From NCBI GenBank assembly GCA_032622095.1, contig CP136062.1, positions 34,348,918-34,412,917 of the forward strand: a DNA stretch of 64,000 nt. Reading direction: 5' to 3'. The notes beneath the pieces were generated by a model, which was given only the letters and a program-made list of their open reading frames with translations, was not told the DNA's origin and did not search any database. Shown here in pieces: positions 1 through 13,400 of this stretch (position 1 is the first letter of the stretch; each line of letters starts with the position of its first letter). The position numbers and the translations under genes were made by a program. Source of the stretch: Siphonodentalium dalli (Eukaryota > Mollusca > Scaphopoda > Gadilida > Siphonodentaliidae).

Positions 1-575
1 TTTAAAATTTGCCATACTGTTTTGAAAATTTACAGGCATGTTTAGAATCACCTCTAGAGGGGAGCCTCTTATTTTGACTGAAATTCGTTGAAAAAACATG
101 GCCGTCAGTAGCCATCTTGGCTTTCACTCGTTGCATGACTAAATCCTTTGGCACACCCTACAGACCACATCCCTCAGCCGATCGTCACCAAACTTCATAT
201 GGTTCTGTTGGGTGACCACTAGATGGGAGGCATCTTTTTCCGATGAAAAACATGACTGCCCGTGGTCATCTTGGATTTTACGCTTTGCATGCCTAAATCC
301 TTTGGCACACCATACAGATCACATCCCTCATCCGTTTGTCACCAAACTGCATACTGATCGCCGGGGTGACACTAGATGGGAGTCGTCAATTTCTGTTAGT
401 TTCATTGGGAATCACGGATATTACTTTATATATACATGTTTATCTATTTATGTTGATATCTCGTATTACTCAGACATTTAACTTTCCGCGTTCATAATCG
501 CTCTATTGACTGTAACACATGAAACTACCCCCATCAAAGTGGTGCTACAGTGTCATGGGGACACTTTCATTAAAA
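1..575 (-). repeat. Diverged satellite monomers and 5' start of a satellite-bearing element, reversed
   Basis: Two to three degenerate copies of the monomer family that dominates 39-64 kb lie here on the minus strand; 'gccatcttgg', 'tttgcatgcctaaatccttt' and 'catccctcatccg' are recognisable. From about 450 to 572 the sequence is the reverse complement of the element start seen at 39109: 'taatcgctctattgactgta' and 'gacactttcatt' match. The element therefore begins near 572 and runs leftwards out of the window. It is much more diverged than the 51-64 kb copies. Confidence 0.7.
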
Positions 576-3500
576 TCACGATAGGTTTGGCACGCAAACT
601 TTGAAAAATGTAAATATGCTAATTATATCAGATATCTCGAATAACTAGAGACCTTACTAAAAGTTAAATCATTTTGAAATATTTTGAGCCAAAATAGACA
701 GCAAACATCCGATTAAATTATTATTATTATAGATATGTCACCACCCTGAACATTAAAAATCCTTCCGCCTGTCTAGCCATATCAACATCCTGCACATAAA
801 TTATAAATGCACGTATGATTTTTGTCATTATCATGTCTCTAATTCAAATTCAGATTACGAAACCGGAAGTTGTCCTAATATCAGGTCATGCTTATAATAC
901 AGAATAAAATGTACAACACTTAGCATGTTTAGCTCATCACAACCTGTACTGATCTTAAATGGAATTAAGTCAGACTCGTCGTTGTTATGTAGTTATTTCA
1001 GAGTCAGCCCAGTAACTACACAGTTCTCATTAAAAGACTTAAACGTGTCCACATAAACATACATATATGAGTATGGTATATGCTAGCATACGTGTATGTG
1101 TTATTAATATCATTACTTGATAAATGTTAAATTATTTGTTGAAGCTAAACATGCGCTCCTATATCTAGACAGTCTATCGCAAATCCAACCTTGTAAAATA
1201 ATTATGACATCACAACATCAAAACATGAATCCCCATATTCTAACGAGGCATGGCATTAAATGACCTTTGTCACATTACTTTCGCGAATATAGGTTATTAA
1301 ATCTGATGGTTTTCCTTTTTCCAACACGCCCTGGTACCGTAGACCACACGGAGTGTATATCCACCATGCTGAGGGTTCCAAACTTCTGTTTACAAGAATA
1401 CATCTTTTAACCAAATAATTTTCTGAAAATAAAACAGGTGTAGATATTAATGCAGACATATTATCAATATCCGTGAGAAAAAGCAGAAATTTAAAAGCAG
1501 ATTGTTGAACAAAAGGTTGGGACAACAACTATAGTCACTCCGCTTCTTCTATAGTCCAAAGGGTGGACGAAATATTAATATCGATACACGCAACGTAAGT
1601 TGTTAGCGCCAACATCTCAATGCTGTGGTGTAGTTGGACCAGAAAAGATATATATTTTTTAGAATTCATCACTCATACAATAAGCTGAAATAAATAACCA
1701 TAAACGAAATACGATACATAAGATATGTTTAGGCATACAGTACGAATTATGTACCGTGAAAACCATAACATGCTGGAATTGGTTGTTGTACTACACCGGT
1801 ACACTGAATCTCATAAATTTCATACGCCATGGATATATACAGTTTTTAGTTTTTTGTTTTTGTTTGTATTTTTGCATTGTTAGCATGTTTTATAATAATA
1901 CAAGATAAAATGATGTTAGCAGAATATCACCTCTAGGATGTTATACTAGTTTTCGTAAAAGCTTGTGAATATGCGACACCTGTACTGTTGTTTTATTCGA
2001 ATTGCATTTTGCTATACACAGTTTCATGTTTTCACACATAACACATTCCAGTGAATGAACCAAGCGAGGCGAGTAAGATTTCACCAAAGATACCTCATCT
2101 CCACGAGAACTATATTGATGTGGTTTAAAGAATCCAAATTATTATTATTCGAGTAAGTGATAGGATGGTAGATGCAACAGAGGTTGCCGATTTTCACCAC
2201 ACTTATATAACAATCATCTATACATGGACAGTAATGGTGTTAACTTAAGGGCGGCGGGTAAGGGATTGTGGACAGGATGGTACAGGAATGCCGGTATAAA
2301 AAATATTGGATATACATGTAGAGTCCCATGAGTCTAATGATGTGGATCAAAGTTGGCAGAGCTGTGTCAGGGTCCGATACCTACGTCATAATTTTCTCTG
2401 ATGTTCACCATTCCTTTGTTTTTCTATATTTTCCAAAGATATCAGTAATCTATATGTTGGACTAATGAGTTCTCCCAATAACTCACTGAATATACATGAA
2501 ATACCGGATATAAAACATATTCGCTTTAAGGAGAGTATGGTATTCAAAATCCACAACCTCGAAACACAGTGACTGAATCGAATTAGGTCACTTTTACGCT
2601 TATATCATCTCGACTGTCATAGTTATACTGATCTAATATGGGGCGGGAATCACGGCATTCATATTGAGCTAGAAAAAACTGAGTTATAGATCATTTGATA
2701 TATATTTCGGTTGTGTTATTTATATAGTTGAAGAAACCATCGGCGATAATATTAACTTCGATGTGAGATATCGACCTGCCATGTTCGAGAAATTTATGAC
2801 GTAAGTTCCAGGTTCTGAGTGGCGTCGGAATTTAGGGACACCACGATTGGTAACATCGTGTTAAATACGAAATATCCTCTAAATTCCATATGACGAATCT
2901 ACTGGACCAGTGTAGTTTGAAGATATTTTGCGGGAAACTGCACACGCTCGTCCGTCAAGACGAGCTTCGGTCAGTATGTTACCGTTAGTCTTGGTTATAT
3001 TCGTTAGTATTTTGTGTATTTCTTGTATCTCTTGCGTTCATGTTTTGTCTATAGTTGTCATATTCTATTCCATGTAGCAATTGCATGTGCAATAAACTGT
3101 ATCATATAATATACGAACGATCGGCTAACAGCACATGCAGTCAATTAGTCCAATGGACACAGTGTTAGCCTCAGATAAATTGCAATACAACCAGTTTTCT
3201 CAAACAAATATCGATTGATACATGTAATATTATACATGAAAATGGAACAGCATATAGCTTGACAGATAGTGGCTTTTTAATCAAACAATTGTATTGAGGT
3301 ATTCAAATTTCCCGCTAAACTGAAGCGTGTCCATACACCAGTTCCTGGTGTTGTCTAAACAGTAAAATACTAAAATAATGTACATTTGACAATGAATTAC
3401 AAATTCATACTATAGAAGTATATTATAGAAGTAAAGAATATCAAAGCATAGCCATGTCATCTTATTCATTTTGACAAAACGTAACTGTACTTTCGTTGCA

Positions 3501-4894
3501 AACACAATTTACGTCAGTTGTCAGACTCATGACCATTGGACGAAGGTCAATGGAAAGCCGATTCATTATATTACAACATCATATACGGGCACTGCACGCT
3601 TCACTATTTACTATATTAAATTAACATGTTAATTAGGAAATGAGTTAATGACTCCGGTTTTAGTATTATACTGTCAATCTCTTATTTACGCTGGTAGAGT
3701 TTGTATTATTCCAAAAGGAATATACTATTTAACTATATCCGACTGTTAAAAGTGGGAACATATATGCTTATATGTAGATATAAGCAAAATCAGAATTCAC
3801 ATGTTTCCGCCGTGTTACCAGTCCTTTAAATGTTAATTATTTCAAAAATAATTTTTCCAAAAATATTAAGTAGGGTAATGTGTGCGATGTACTGAAGTTT
3901 GCATTAATTATTACCCCATTTCGCTCCAGATAGTCGTTCCCGTCTGCATCATATTTCACGAATTGTGTGACTGAGATACACATGCTTGCATATTAAATAA
4001 TGTGCAGTTTTCAGAAAATCTTGCCTTATTTTACAAGTAAATACCACCACGAAAGTGGATAGTTATTGATCACAAAACAAAGAGATTATCATCGAAAGGC
4101 CTATCATTTAATATTTTCTAAGGTAGTAATATATATATAATTATCAAAATTGTGGGAATAATTAAACTCACTGTTGGTGCATAGCTTTCTGTCAGAGGCC
4201 TTCCTCTATGCAAATAAATGATTTAGTGTACGCATATCCAGGTTAAGTGAGGTAAAATGTCACTAAGATATGTCAACGTTAACCTAGATATATATGTACC
4301 AAAACGAGCGTTATTATTTCCAGCTGATTACTCAAGCGGATTAAATTTAGCAAAAATAATTTACAGGGAATTTTATTTTGTGAAAGTGTAGTCATGAATT
4401 AATTGGTCTAGCAGTTAGTTGTGACTTTGGATTAATCATATTACAGTTGGAACAGATACTGCGTGCATACAAGTGAATACAGACTGTTACAGTGTTATCA
4501 CATCAGTTCGCTGCTCAATTGAAACGTTCTGACAACTGTGTTAATCGTTAATCATCCTGGTGCAGATAAATCAAATTATTTGTTTATAAACGTCATGGCA
4601 TAAAGTGTCCGCAATTATCGATATGCAACCCATAGTAGTACTGTACCAACGATCCGTTGATATCAGTATGTGTCACCCTACACGCTATTCTACCCGTTTT
4701 GATTGGCTGTCCTGTCGCATACCGGACGACAAATCACAGTCACCCACTGACCTGGGTGATATTGTTTTGTCACCCGCCTGATGTCATATTCCAAGCACAC
4801 ACACTGTGCACACTCACCTATTTCACATAGGTACCAGAATCATCAATCGTATATACCCCAACTGGTTCAAAAAAGCAGAGGTTGCGATGTTAAA
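576..4894. other. Unique AT-rich DNA with no supported gene
   Basis: No repeat family, RNA gene or convincing exon was recognised. The longest reading frame (1256-1528, minus) reads like protein but has no good splice sites or start. A short hairpin (gctcgtc/gacgagc) lies near 2948-2968. This is probably intergenic or intronic sequence. Confidence 0.5.
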
Positions 4895-6838
4895 CCCCTG
4901 TCACACTCAGGCCGGCGCTCTCATTGCGCTGCAAAAGTACCAACATATGAGTAACACGCAGGAGGAGCGCCGAAAACTGTCGAAAATTGTCAAACTTTTA
5001 AAACAAAGTATGCTCCTATTGCGTTCCTACTTTGTCAAGTCTCACGCTCTTAGTGCGTTCAAGTCGCTGTCATTGTGATGCTAGTACGTTCTCAATAAGT
5101 TCGCAAAACGTTCTCTGCGCGGGCGCGGAGAGTATAGATAGCGCCTCCTGCGTTATCCAGTCATAGTCAGTTTTTAGGTTGTGGGGAAAATACCCAACAC
5201 TCCACAATAGATTAGCTGTCCGATTAAACTACTGTCACACTCCGCTTCGATCAGGCCGGCGCTTGCATTGCGCTGAAAAATCATCAAAGCGCCAAGCAAA
5301 GCGCAGTAAGGTATCCAAGAACGTATTGGTGACGCAGTGGACACTGGCTAGGACGGGAGAGGGTCCCCGTGATCGCCCCAGAGCGCCAGAGCGCCGCGCT
5401 TGTTTTGTGCATGCACAAAACAAGCACAGAGGTTCGGCGTTCTGACCAGGCGTAGTACCGTCGCCATGACAGCGCAAAGCGTACTAACAACGCAATGACA
5501 ACGACTGGAACGCATTAAGAGCGTTTACGACGTGGAGGAAACGCAGTGAGAGCGTGTGAGAGCGTGAGACTTGACAAAGCAGGAACGCAATGGGTCGTAA
5601 AAAGAGCGCGACGAAAATGTGATAAGCGGGATAGGGGCATAGCTTGTCACGCGCGCCGCATGTATGACTGGTGGGGAGTTTCTCGTTTCGCGTGCGGGCT
5701 GACATTATCAATGGGTGTTTTATTAGTTTTATTTATAGAATGGGAATTTTTGGAAATATTTAAAAGTCAAACTGCGAGCTGGAGGCCGAGTCCCGTAAAA
5801 GGTGCTTGTAGTTGGGGAAATTAAATTTCGTTTATTGTGTTAATCAACGTTGATTAATGTTGATTTTTGGTTTGTGGTAAACTATATGTGTATTATAAAT
5901 GAAAGAAATTTCTGCAGCCCACTGGGGGTTGTGGTCGGAGACGGTCGAGTCGACCACCGGTTCGTTAATTAGGTGCTGGTTGTTATTGTTATTTAACGGA
6001 ATTATGAGTTGGTCATTCGCAAAACCAATATATTTTATATTCTACAATTACATTCTTGGGTTTTTAATATATGATCTTGAGCGCGTTACCATTTCTGACA
6101 TTGGTTCTCTTGTTTTAACAGATTGAAAATATCTGACAATTTTCCGCGCTTCCACTGTGCGTTACTCGTATTTTGATACTTTTTTAACTCAAAGCAAATG
6201 CCAGCTTGATCGCAGCGGAGTGTGACAGTGGTATGAGCAGACCGCATTTCAAAGTGCCTGCGGGATCGTAGTGTAAACCTGCTGTAAACGCCGGAAGAAC
6301 GCCATGTATAACGCTTGGGCGTAAAGCGAGCGCCAGAGTCGCAGTGGCAGCACAATGTGGACGTTCTATGAGCGGTAACCAGTCCATAACAACCCATGAC
6401 AGCGCAGAATGAGCGCAATAAGTTTTGGACAGAGCCTCATTGAGCGTATTAAGGACGGGAAAGGCACGTAGGGATAATTTGATTAAGCTTAATGTAGTCG
6501 CACAAGACAAGATTAATTTCTTGCTGCGACTACGAGAAGCTAATATGCGCTCTTGCTACGTACACATAACGCTCACGTCGCTCGATTGGCGCTTCGCTTT
6601 GCGCTGTCACGACGACAGTACTACGTCCTGGTCAGAACGCCGAGCCTCTGCGCTTGTTTTGTGCATGCATAAAACAAGCGTGGCGCTCTGGCACCTATGG
6701 GCGACCATGAAGATCCTCGGCCGTTGTAGCCAGTGTCCACTGCGTCACCAATCGGTTCTTGGAGACCTTAGTGCGTTTAGGTGGGCGCTTTGATACTTTT
6801 GCAGCGCAATGAGAGCGCCGGCCTGAGTGTGACAGGGG
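4895..6838. mobile_element. GC-rich foldback region of interlocked inverted repeats
   Basis: The outer ends are inverted copies: 'cccctgtcacactcaggccg' at 4895 recurs reversed, ending at 6838, with about 49 bp nearly matching. A second terminus ('ctgtcacactccgc') occurs at about 5234 and reversed at about 6227. Pairing is crossed. The segment after 4895 continues to match, reversed, the one ending at about 6229, while 5237-5490 matches 6570-6838 reversed. Further inside, 5010-5070 pairs with 5515-5600 ('gcgtgagacttgacaaag'). No transposase is visible and no clear target duplication was found. The region is far more GC-rich than its flanks. It is probably a non-autonomous foldback element or two overlapping insertions. 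Confidence 0.65.
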
Positions 6839-7350
6839 CTTTAGCTAAGTTGATACTTCATCGGGAAAGTGTTATTCTGTACTTTTTCCATCGAAACATC
6901 TGGGTAATTCAATATATTCATATCGAACTTATGGTGCAATATCGATCGAGTCGATGGCTTGAGGAAGGTTGGTTATAAATTCATGCCGGAATACACGTAA
7001 TAGATGTTTGCTGGTATGAATTATTGCAACATAGATTTAGTGTGAGGATGTTCTTGAGAGTATTGGTACACCATGTAAATTCACATTTATGAAATGGACA
7101 AATTCCCAATAGCTTTCGGGACGATCGTATTGAAATTAGTAGCATCGCATGTAATTTTCGCACACAAGAGCACATGCCGTCCACGTATATGCCAAATTGC
7201 AGAATAACATACTTATATTGCTTATTGGTTTACATTACATTGTCCGATGTTGGCCATTGAAACACTGGAATGATGGCAAATACACGGCGAGCATCAACAT
7301 TCTAACGACTTGACTAATTAATATGAATAGACATAAACATGATTGTGTTG
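6839..7350. other. Unique sequence, nothing recognised
   Basis: AT-rich sequence between the foldback region and the small hairpin element. No repeat, splice-flanked frame or RNA gene was recognised. Confidence 0.4.
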
Positions 7351-7477
7351 CCCTTCTTTTAGGGAGACATTGAGATTTGTCACCTACTTGAGAACGGAAT
7401 GTCTCCATCGGAGCTGCGCTCGGGAGACATTCCGCGTTTTAGCGTGTGGAAATCACACTGTCTCCAGAGAGGAAGGG
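7351..7477. mobile_element. Small MITE-like hairpin
   Basis: The two halves of this 127-bp segment are imperfect reverse complements. The ends are 'cccttct' and 'ggaaggg'. A perfect 12-bp stem (cggaatgtctcc at 7395, ggagacattccg at 7423) closes a 16-base loop. It contains no coding sequence. The size and full-length hairpin suit a deletion-derived DNA element, but no target duplication could be fixed. Confidence 0.5.
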
Positions 7478-7964
7478 TTACAACTGTATAATACTTCACA
7501 TCTTGACATCTTAGCAACGAGAAGTGATGACCAGTTATTTCTTGGGCATATAAAACACACTTGGACGTCTCCCTTTTTTTGTCGCTTGATGATTATCTCC
7601 ACCAATTTGTTTCGCCGATGATGCCGACGCGTTATCTTTCCTATGTGGTAATTATGTCGCTGGATATTATTATTTCAACTGGTCAAATGGATAACGATGG
7701 TCGATTTGGAAAAAACGCACTCTATTGTCTTCGAGTCGACGGAAGACACACCAGTGTGTTCCTGGTCAGTATTTCAACAATTAAGAAATCACGACTGACA
7801 CATGACTTGAAAACAAATAAGTGAAACTAGGTTTTCATTTATCTGTTGTGAATGCCATTAGTTAGATATTGTCCAACCATAGTGTATATTTGGTTGAATT
7901 ATCTGAAACCTGGTTCAATCTGGTGCTATTGACAATTCCAAGTTGGATAGATATATCACAACAG
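7478..7964. other. Unique sequence with one uncertain frame
   Basis: A plus frame at 7561-7824 is open for 87 codons but lacks supporting splice sites and recognisable domains. Nothing else was seen. Confidence 0.35.
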
Positions 7965-8188
7965 AGACTCCATATAGTCTAGGAAAATATGGACATAGGT
8001 GTCGCCTGGAGAGGGAATTTATGAGACCTACATTTTTGGTTAGCATGAACACTTAACTTTCGGAATCCGCATGTTGGCTTTGTCAGATAGGCGGACTTTT
8101 TTCGCACCGCATGGTTTTATTGAGGCACCTGTTGATAAAATCGGTAATTTTTGCAATAAAGCCGACATATTTGACAGAGTATATTCAC

Positions 8189-8672
8189 ACCTTTTGAGAT
8201 GAGATATTGTCCAATTTTGATACATGTCAATGGGGCGGTAACAAGAGTAAGATAATACATGTAACCATTGAATCTCGAAATAACAGTTATGACGTCATGT
8301 GACGTAAAATAATTTTTAGGGTGAGAAAAATATGACGATTCACGCAAAGCGTTGTCTTTCGTTTCTTATAAAATCAGAAGTAAGATGGTTATGCCCAATT
8401 AGTTTATAACATGGGAAACTACTGCCAATTACCTTTTGAGATGAGATATTGTCCAATTTTGATACATGTCAATGGGGCGGTAACAAGAGTAAGATAATAC
8501 ATGTAACCATTGAATCTCGAAATAACAGTTATGACGTCATGTGACGTAAACTAATTTTTAGGGTGAGAAAAATATGACGATTCACGCAAAGCGTTGTCTT
8601 TCGTTTCTTATAAAATCAGAAGTAAGATGGTTATGCCCAATTAGTTTATACCATGGGAAACTACTGCCAATT
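8189..8672 (+). repeat. Near-identical 242-bp tandem duplication
   Basis: Two adjacent copies, 8189-8430 and 8431-8672, differ at only a few bases by eye. Each starts 'accttttgagatgagata' and contains 'tatgacgtcatgtgacgta'. The matching stretch in the right arm (12900-13160) is present once. The duplication is therefore younger than the inverted arms. Confidence 0.85.
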
Positions 8673-9500
8673 AGCTATGTTATAATATATCATTTATAGA
8701 TTTTGGTTGCATTATTTTTTATCAAAGGCAGAAAAATCAACCCTCCCCCCTAAAGCTGAGAGGCGACAGGCTGTGGTGTAAGGCACACAGAACGCACGAT
8801 TATGTGCCAAATTGCGAAATTAACACAACGGCCGTTGATGGACTGCTAAGGTATTGTCTAATATGTATGTTTCGATCGACATAGCCGAGCATTAAAGTAA
8901 CGATATTGCATAATGTACATCCTGATTCAATTTTTTAACAAATTTTTAGATTTTTTCCCCAAAAAGATAATCTAAAAATGCATTTTGTCTTCTTCCGGGT
9001 GGAAAAATGAAAATAATGGATTAAGGGTGGAGATAATTAGTGTATACGGTAATTTCGTTCCGTCTTGGTTTAAAAACTGACCTAATAACACAAGATGGCT
9101 GCCAATATGGTGGCCGGTAAATAGGTGGCAATTGTAAAATTTGTAAGAACGCACGATTACTTGCCAAAATGGCTTAACTAACACAATGGCATTTGATAAG
9201 CTGCTACAGTTTTATGTAATATGTATATCCCGATCCATCGACTAGAACATTTAAGTGAAACCGGTACACAAAGCACCTCCTGGTCCCAATTTTTAATTAA
9301 ATATTTAATTAGTTTAGTCCGAAACTAATTAAAAACCTCTTTTTGTCATCTTCTCGAAATGCGTAAAACAATAATGTAGCGTGGGTGGATATAATTTGTA
9401 TGTACGATAATTTCATGCCGTCGTCGGTTACTGCATGTACATGACATATTAACCCCAAAATGGCTGCCAAAACGGTTGCCGGTGTATGGATGGAAATTGT

Positions 9501-12122
9501 AAAATATGTCACGTCGCAATTAACACCACCATCGCAATGCAATGTCTTATAGGCAATGCAATGTCTTATTATCACGTAACAGTGGCCAGTTTTATTGAAA
9601 TGACAACCAGATTGTACCCACGAGTGAGAGCATCGACAAAATTTGCATTCATTCGTGCTCAAGTAAGATTTGTTCTTCAAAATCGGTGGCATGTCGTGCA
9701 AATTATTTCACAATGAACATGATTAGTTTAAGGCAGATGGCTGTCTGACTATCTTTGCGAAAAGAATAAGGGAATTGTGTGGGTTATATTACATCTAACA
9801 CGATATTTAAGTATACTTGGCACTCTCTATGGCTATTTTAACAAAATGCGACCACGAATAACAGAATTAACCAATTAACCAATTCGGATATATATACCTC
9901 ATCAAATAACTCATGTTGATACGAATCGTTGGTTACCCTATATCAACGAGGCGTGATTACAAGAACGGAGCTACTGATACATTGGGTCTAATGTATACCG
10001 TTCTAAAAGTAAGTATAAATGGATCTCACTGACCAATATAAATTGCTGCCCAGTCATCAAATTATCAAACCGTCACATTATACACGTTCGTTCTGTTTCA
10101 TCATCACATTTCGATTGTATCTTATACTGTATAGTATGGTACTGGAGTCTCGTGTCACCTCATTTGCCCTCGAAGTGACTGAACAATTCTTGTAAGACGA
10201 GGTACCCCAAATACTGACAGTTATCCCATGCTAGATGAACACTCATATTTCCCATATCTTTCTATGCTGATGAGTAGGTAGGATTACTTCTGAAAGGCTG
10301 TACACTCAGAAAACAACATATAGATCGGATAATTGGCATGAAGTTTTATCATGTAGACTGATACATTTTGAACGTTTGGTATCCCAGTGTAAGTTTTAGC
10401 TCATTATGACAACAAAAGGACGACAATTGCAATTATTTGTATACATGCCATACAAAGGTTGATACCAGGAAGCGTATAATAACTATCTAGATAAGTCCAA
10501 AAATAATGCGGTTAGGGACCTGCTGGTGCCAGCGGGTCGGATGTCTGAAAACATACCATATCTTGATTATGGCCGTTCATGATTAAAGCATTATAATTCC
10601 ACCCACCGGTCATATCTAACGCCAAATGTGTTACAGTTCAAATGTATCTTTTGTTACCCCACTATGCGCGACGTGGACCGTCTATAGTGCGTATCCTGAT
10701 ATTATATTGTGATAGTGTTTGATGTGCAAATGGGTAAAACAAAATGGGATCACAAGTCTTGGTGTAATTTGTCTCTGCATCTCAGAAATGACAAATAGCA
10801 ACAACTTCTGTGCAGACCAGAATCTGATCTACGATAACTCATCCATAACAACTCCGAATGTGCTGAGCGAAATCAGTAACTGGACACGATAGCCGTAGTT
10901 TAGTATTTACTGAACAGCGTGTGGGGAATACATGCATATGTCTTTGTTCAATCAGGACGATATGGGGACGAGGAATTATTCGCCATATTGTTTTCCGCCG
11001 GTGTTGCCTGTAAATACGAATATTGAATAAAGCCCGATTGAAACGTTAATGACATGAGTTTTACGTTTCAAACACCAATGGTGCTTGCAACAGCAGCAGC
11101 TCTCCTGGTCTGAATATGGGCCGTTCAAATGTAACATAACGTAGACAAGTTTATTTTTCCACCAATTTTGAAACAACAGTTATATTTCTGAAGGTTATCG
11201 CAAATAAAGCGGTCCTTCGTGGCGATCTTGTTCAACAGAAACTGCATAATTAAGTTAGACACACAGGAGGGATTCTCATTCTGGACTATTCTTATGTTTA
11301 TCACTGATCAAACAATTTTTCAGAAGATGCAAAATCTGAACTAATTTTGTACGACGAGCGATATATTTTTTCTGAATCTCATCTTCTTTGCGTTATTGGA
11401 CACTAGTCAATGAAAGCGGCGATGGTGATTTAGTGTCTGGAAAAATTCACTCGGTGTTATCACGACCGTCTTCTGTGGGTCGAAGCTATTGTACAGCAAT
11501 TGGAGATTGTATATATAAAAGATTAATGGAGGCACTGACTCAGAATCAAAATCACTGCTTCAAATATGGTTGCTTCAGTGAGTGTGCACAAATTATCATT
11601 TCTTATCGACGTGCTCATGTATTTATCGGATGGCAAAATGAGATGTTCCTTATCTCACATCTAGCTTTAAAATCGGTCCCATTTTCGCCCAATCAAGTCG
11701 GGGTGTGAACCCGCATCAACCTCGTCTAGCCCAGACTTCGATAATGGTATCCACGACATATCCACCTCATATGTACCATCATGTCTGGTAGCACTTGGAA
11801 TAATATCCTTTGAGAAAGATTGACCTTCTATTGTCGGGTTTAAGTAATTTCTTATTGATTATGTCAAAAGTAACTGGCATAAATAACGATCAGGCATTCA
11901 ATGTATTACTGCTACTCGGTTCTTCGTTTTAAACAATCCTGTTCATCTGTGAATACCTCGCTCAAATTGCCAACTGTTTCAAGGGACACGGATTACTTGA
12001 GCACGAATGCTCATGAATGCAAGATTCGTCAATAATGGGCACCATTCTGGTAGAAATTTTAAATAGAATTGCGCATCATGATGTCCCGGTGTAACATGAT
12101 ATAATGAATATAATACTGTGGG
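9501..12122. other. Centre of the long-inverted-repeat unit
   Basis: No domain is recognisable. Part of it (about 11541-11760) is a diverged copy of 18510-18780 ('gcttcagtgagtgtgc' against 'gtttcagtgagcgtg', and a shared block near 'aaatcggtccca'). A short direct repeat 'gcaatgcaatgtcttat' lies at 9535-9572. The frame at 11388-11708 crosses the diverged repeat and is not supported as a gene. Confidence 0.4.
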
Positions 12123-13400
12123 TTGAGTGAGACATTAGATGGCGGCAATGGCGATAAATGCGTTATTAAGCCATTTTGTAATCCAAAAACGACATTGAAT
12201 TATCGTACACACCAAATATCTCCACCACGCTACATTCTGCGCTTTATGGCTTCCGAGAAGATGACAAAAATGGCTTTAGGTTATTTTTTGGAGAAAAATA
12301 GCTAATTTTATCAAAATTTTGTGCCAGGAGGTGCATTGTGTAAAATTTTCACTTTATTGTTCGAGTTTTTAAATCGGGATATATACATTAAACTATAGTT
12401 TAGCAGTTCATCAACGACAGCTTTGCTAGTTAAGCCATTTAAGCAAGTAATTGTGCATTCTTACATATTTCCCAATTTCCACCCATATTGCGGCTGCCAT
12501 ATTGGCAGCCATTTTGGATTAGTATGTAATTTTTTAATCCAAGGCGGAATGAAATTGCCGTATACACGAATTATGTCCATCCTTACTAATTCTTTTCTTT
12601 TCTTGCCTTCCAGAAAATTTAAAAAATGCGTTTTATATAATTTTTTAGGAAAAATTCTAAAATTTATTAAAATTTCGGGTCTGGGGGTACATTATATATT
12701 GTTTCTACTTTAATGTTCGAGTTTGTAGACAGAAACTTATATATTATTACATTCTTTAGCAGACTTTCAACGGCCGTTGTGTTAATTAAGCCTATTGACA
12801 TGTAACCGTGAGTTATGTGTGCCTTATACCACAGCATGGCGCATCTTAACTTTAGGGGGAGGGTTGATTTTTCTGCCTCTGATAAAAAATAATGCGGCCT
12901 GCAGCGATAAGTTATATATCAAAATATAGCCAATTGGCAGTAGTTTCACACGGTATAAAACAATGTGACATACCCATCTTACTTTGTGATTTAAAAGAAA
13001 CGAAAGACAACGCTTTGCGTGAATCGTCATATTTGACTCACCCAAAATATAAGTCGACGTCACATGACGTCATGATTGTCATTCCGAGATTCAATGGTTA
13101 CGTGTAGTACCCTACTTTGGTTATCGCCCCACTCTCAGGTATCGAAATTGGACGAATATTTCTTCTCAAAATGTGTGAAAATAATGTGTCAATAATGTCG
13201 GCTTTATTTCAAAGATGACCGATTTTTTCATCGGGTGCCTCAAGAAAACCACGCGGTGAGAAAAAAGTCCGCCTATCTGACATATCCAACATACGGATTC
13301 CGAAAGTTTAGTATTTACGCTAACCAAAAATGTAGGTCCCATAAATTCCCTCTCGAGGCGACACCTATGTCCATATTTGCCTGGCCTAATATGCACGTCT

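Larger units (their letters stand above)
7965..13400. mobile_element. 5.4-kb unit bounded by long inverted repeats
   Basis: Sequence from 7965 inward to about 9500 is the diverged reverse complement of about 12123-13400. Markers in both arms include 'atatggacataggtgtcgcc', 'cgcaaagcgttgtctttcgt' and 'acaacggccgttg'. The arms contain repeated sub-units of about 300-350 bp (near 8780-9130, 9140-9500 and 12130-12800). The 2.6-kb centre has no transposase, integrase or polymerase signature. Long arms around an uninformative centre fit a foldback or degraded DNA transposon. Maverick/Polinton-type origin cannot be excluded but nothing supports it. Confidence 0.6.

Noticed and set aside
1256-1528. 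Minus-strand 90-codon protein-like frame
   Set aside because: The preceding AG lacks a pyrimidine tract and the possible donor is weak; a chance frame is as likely.
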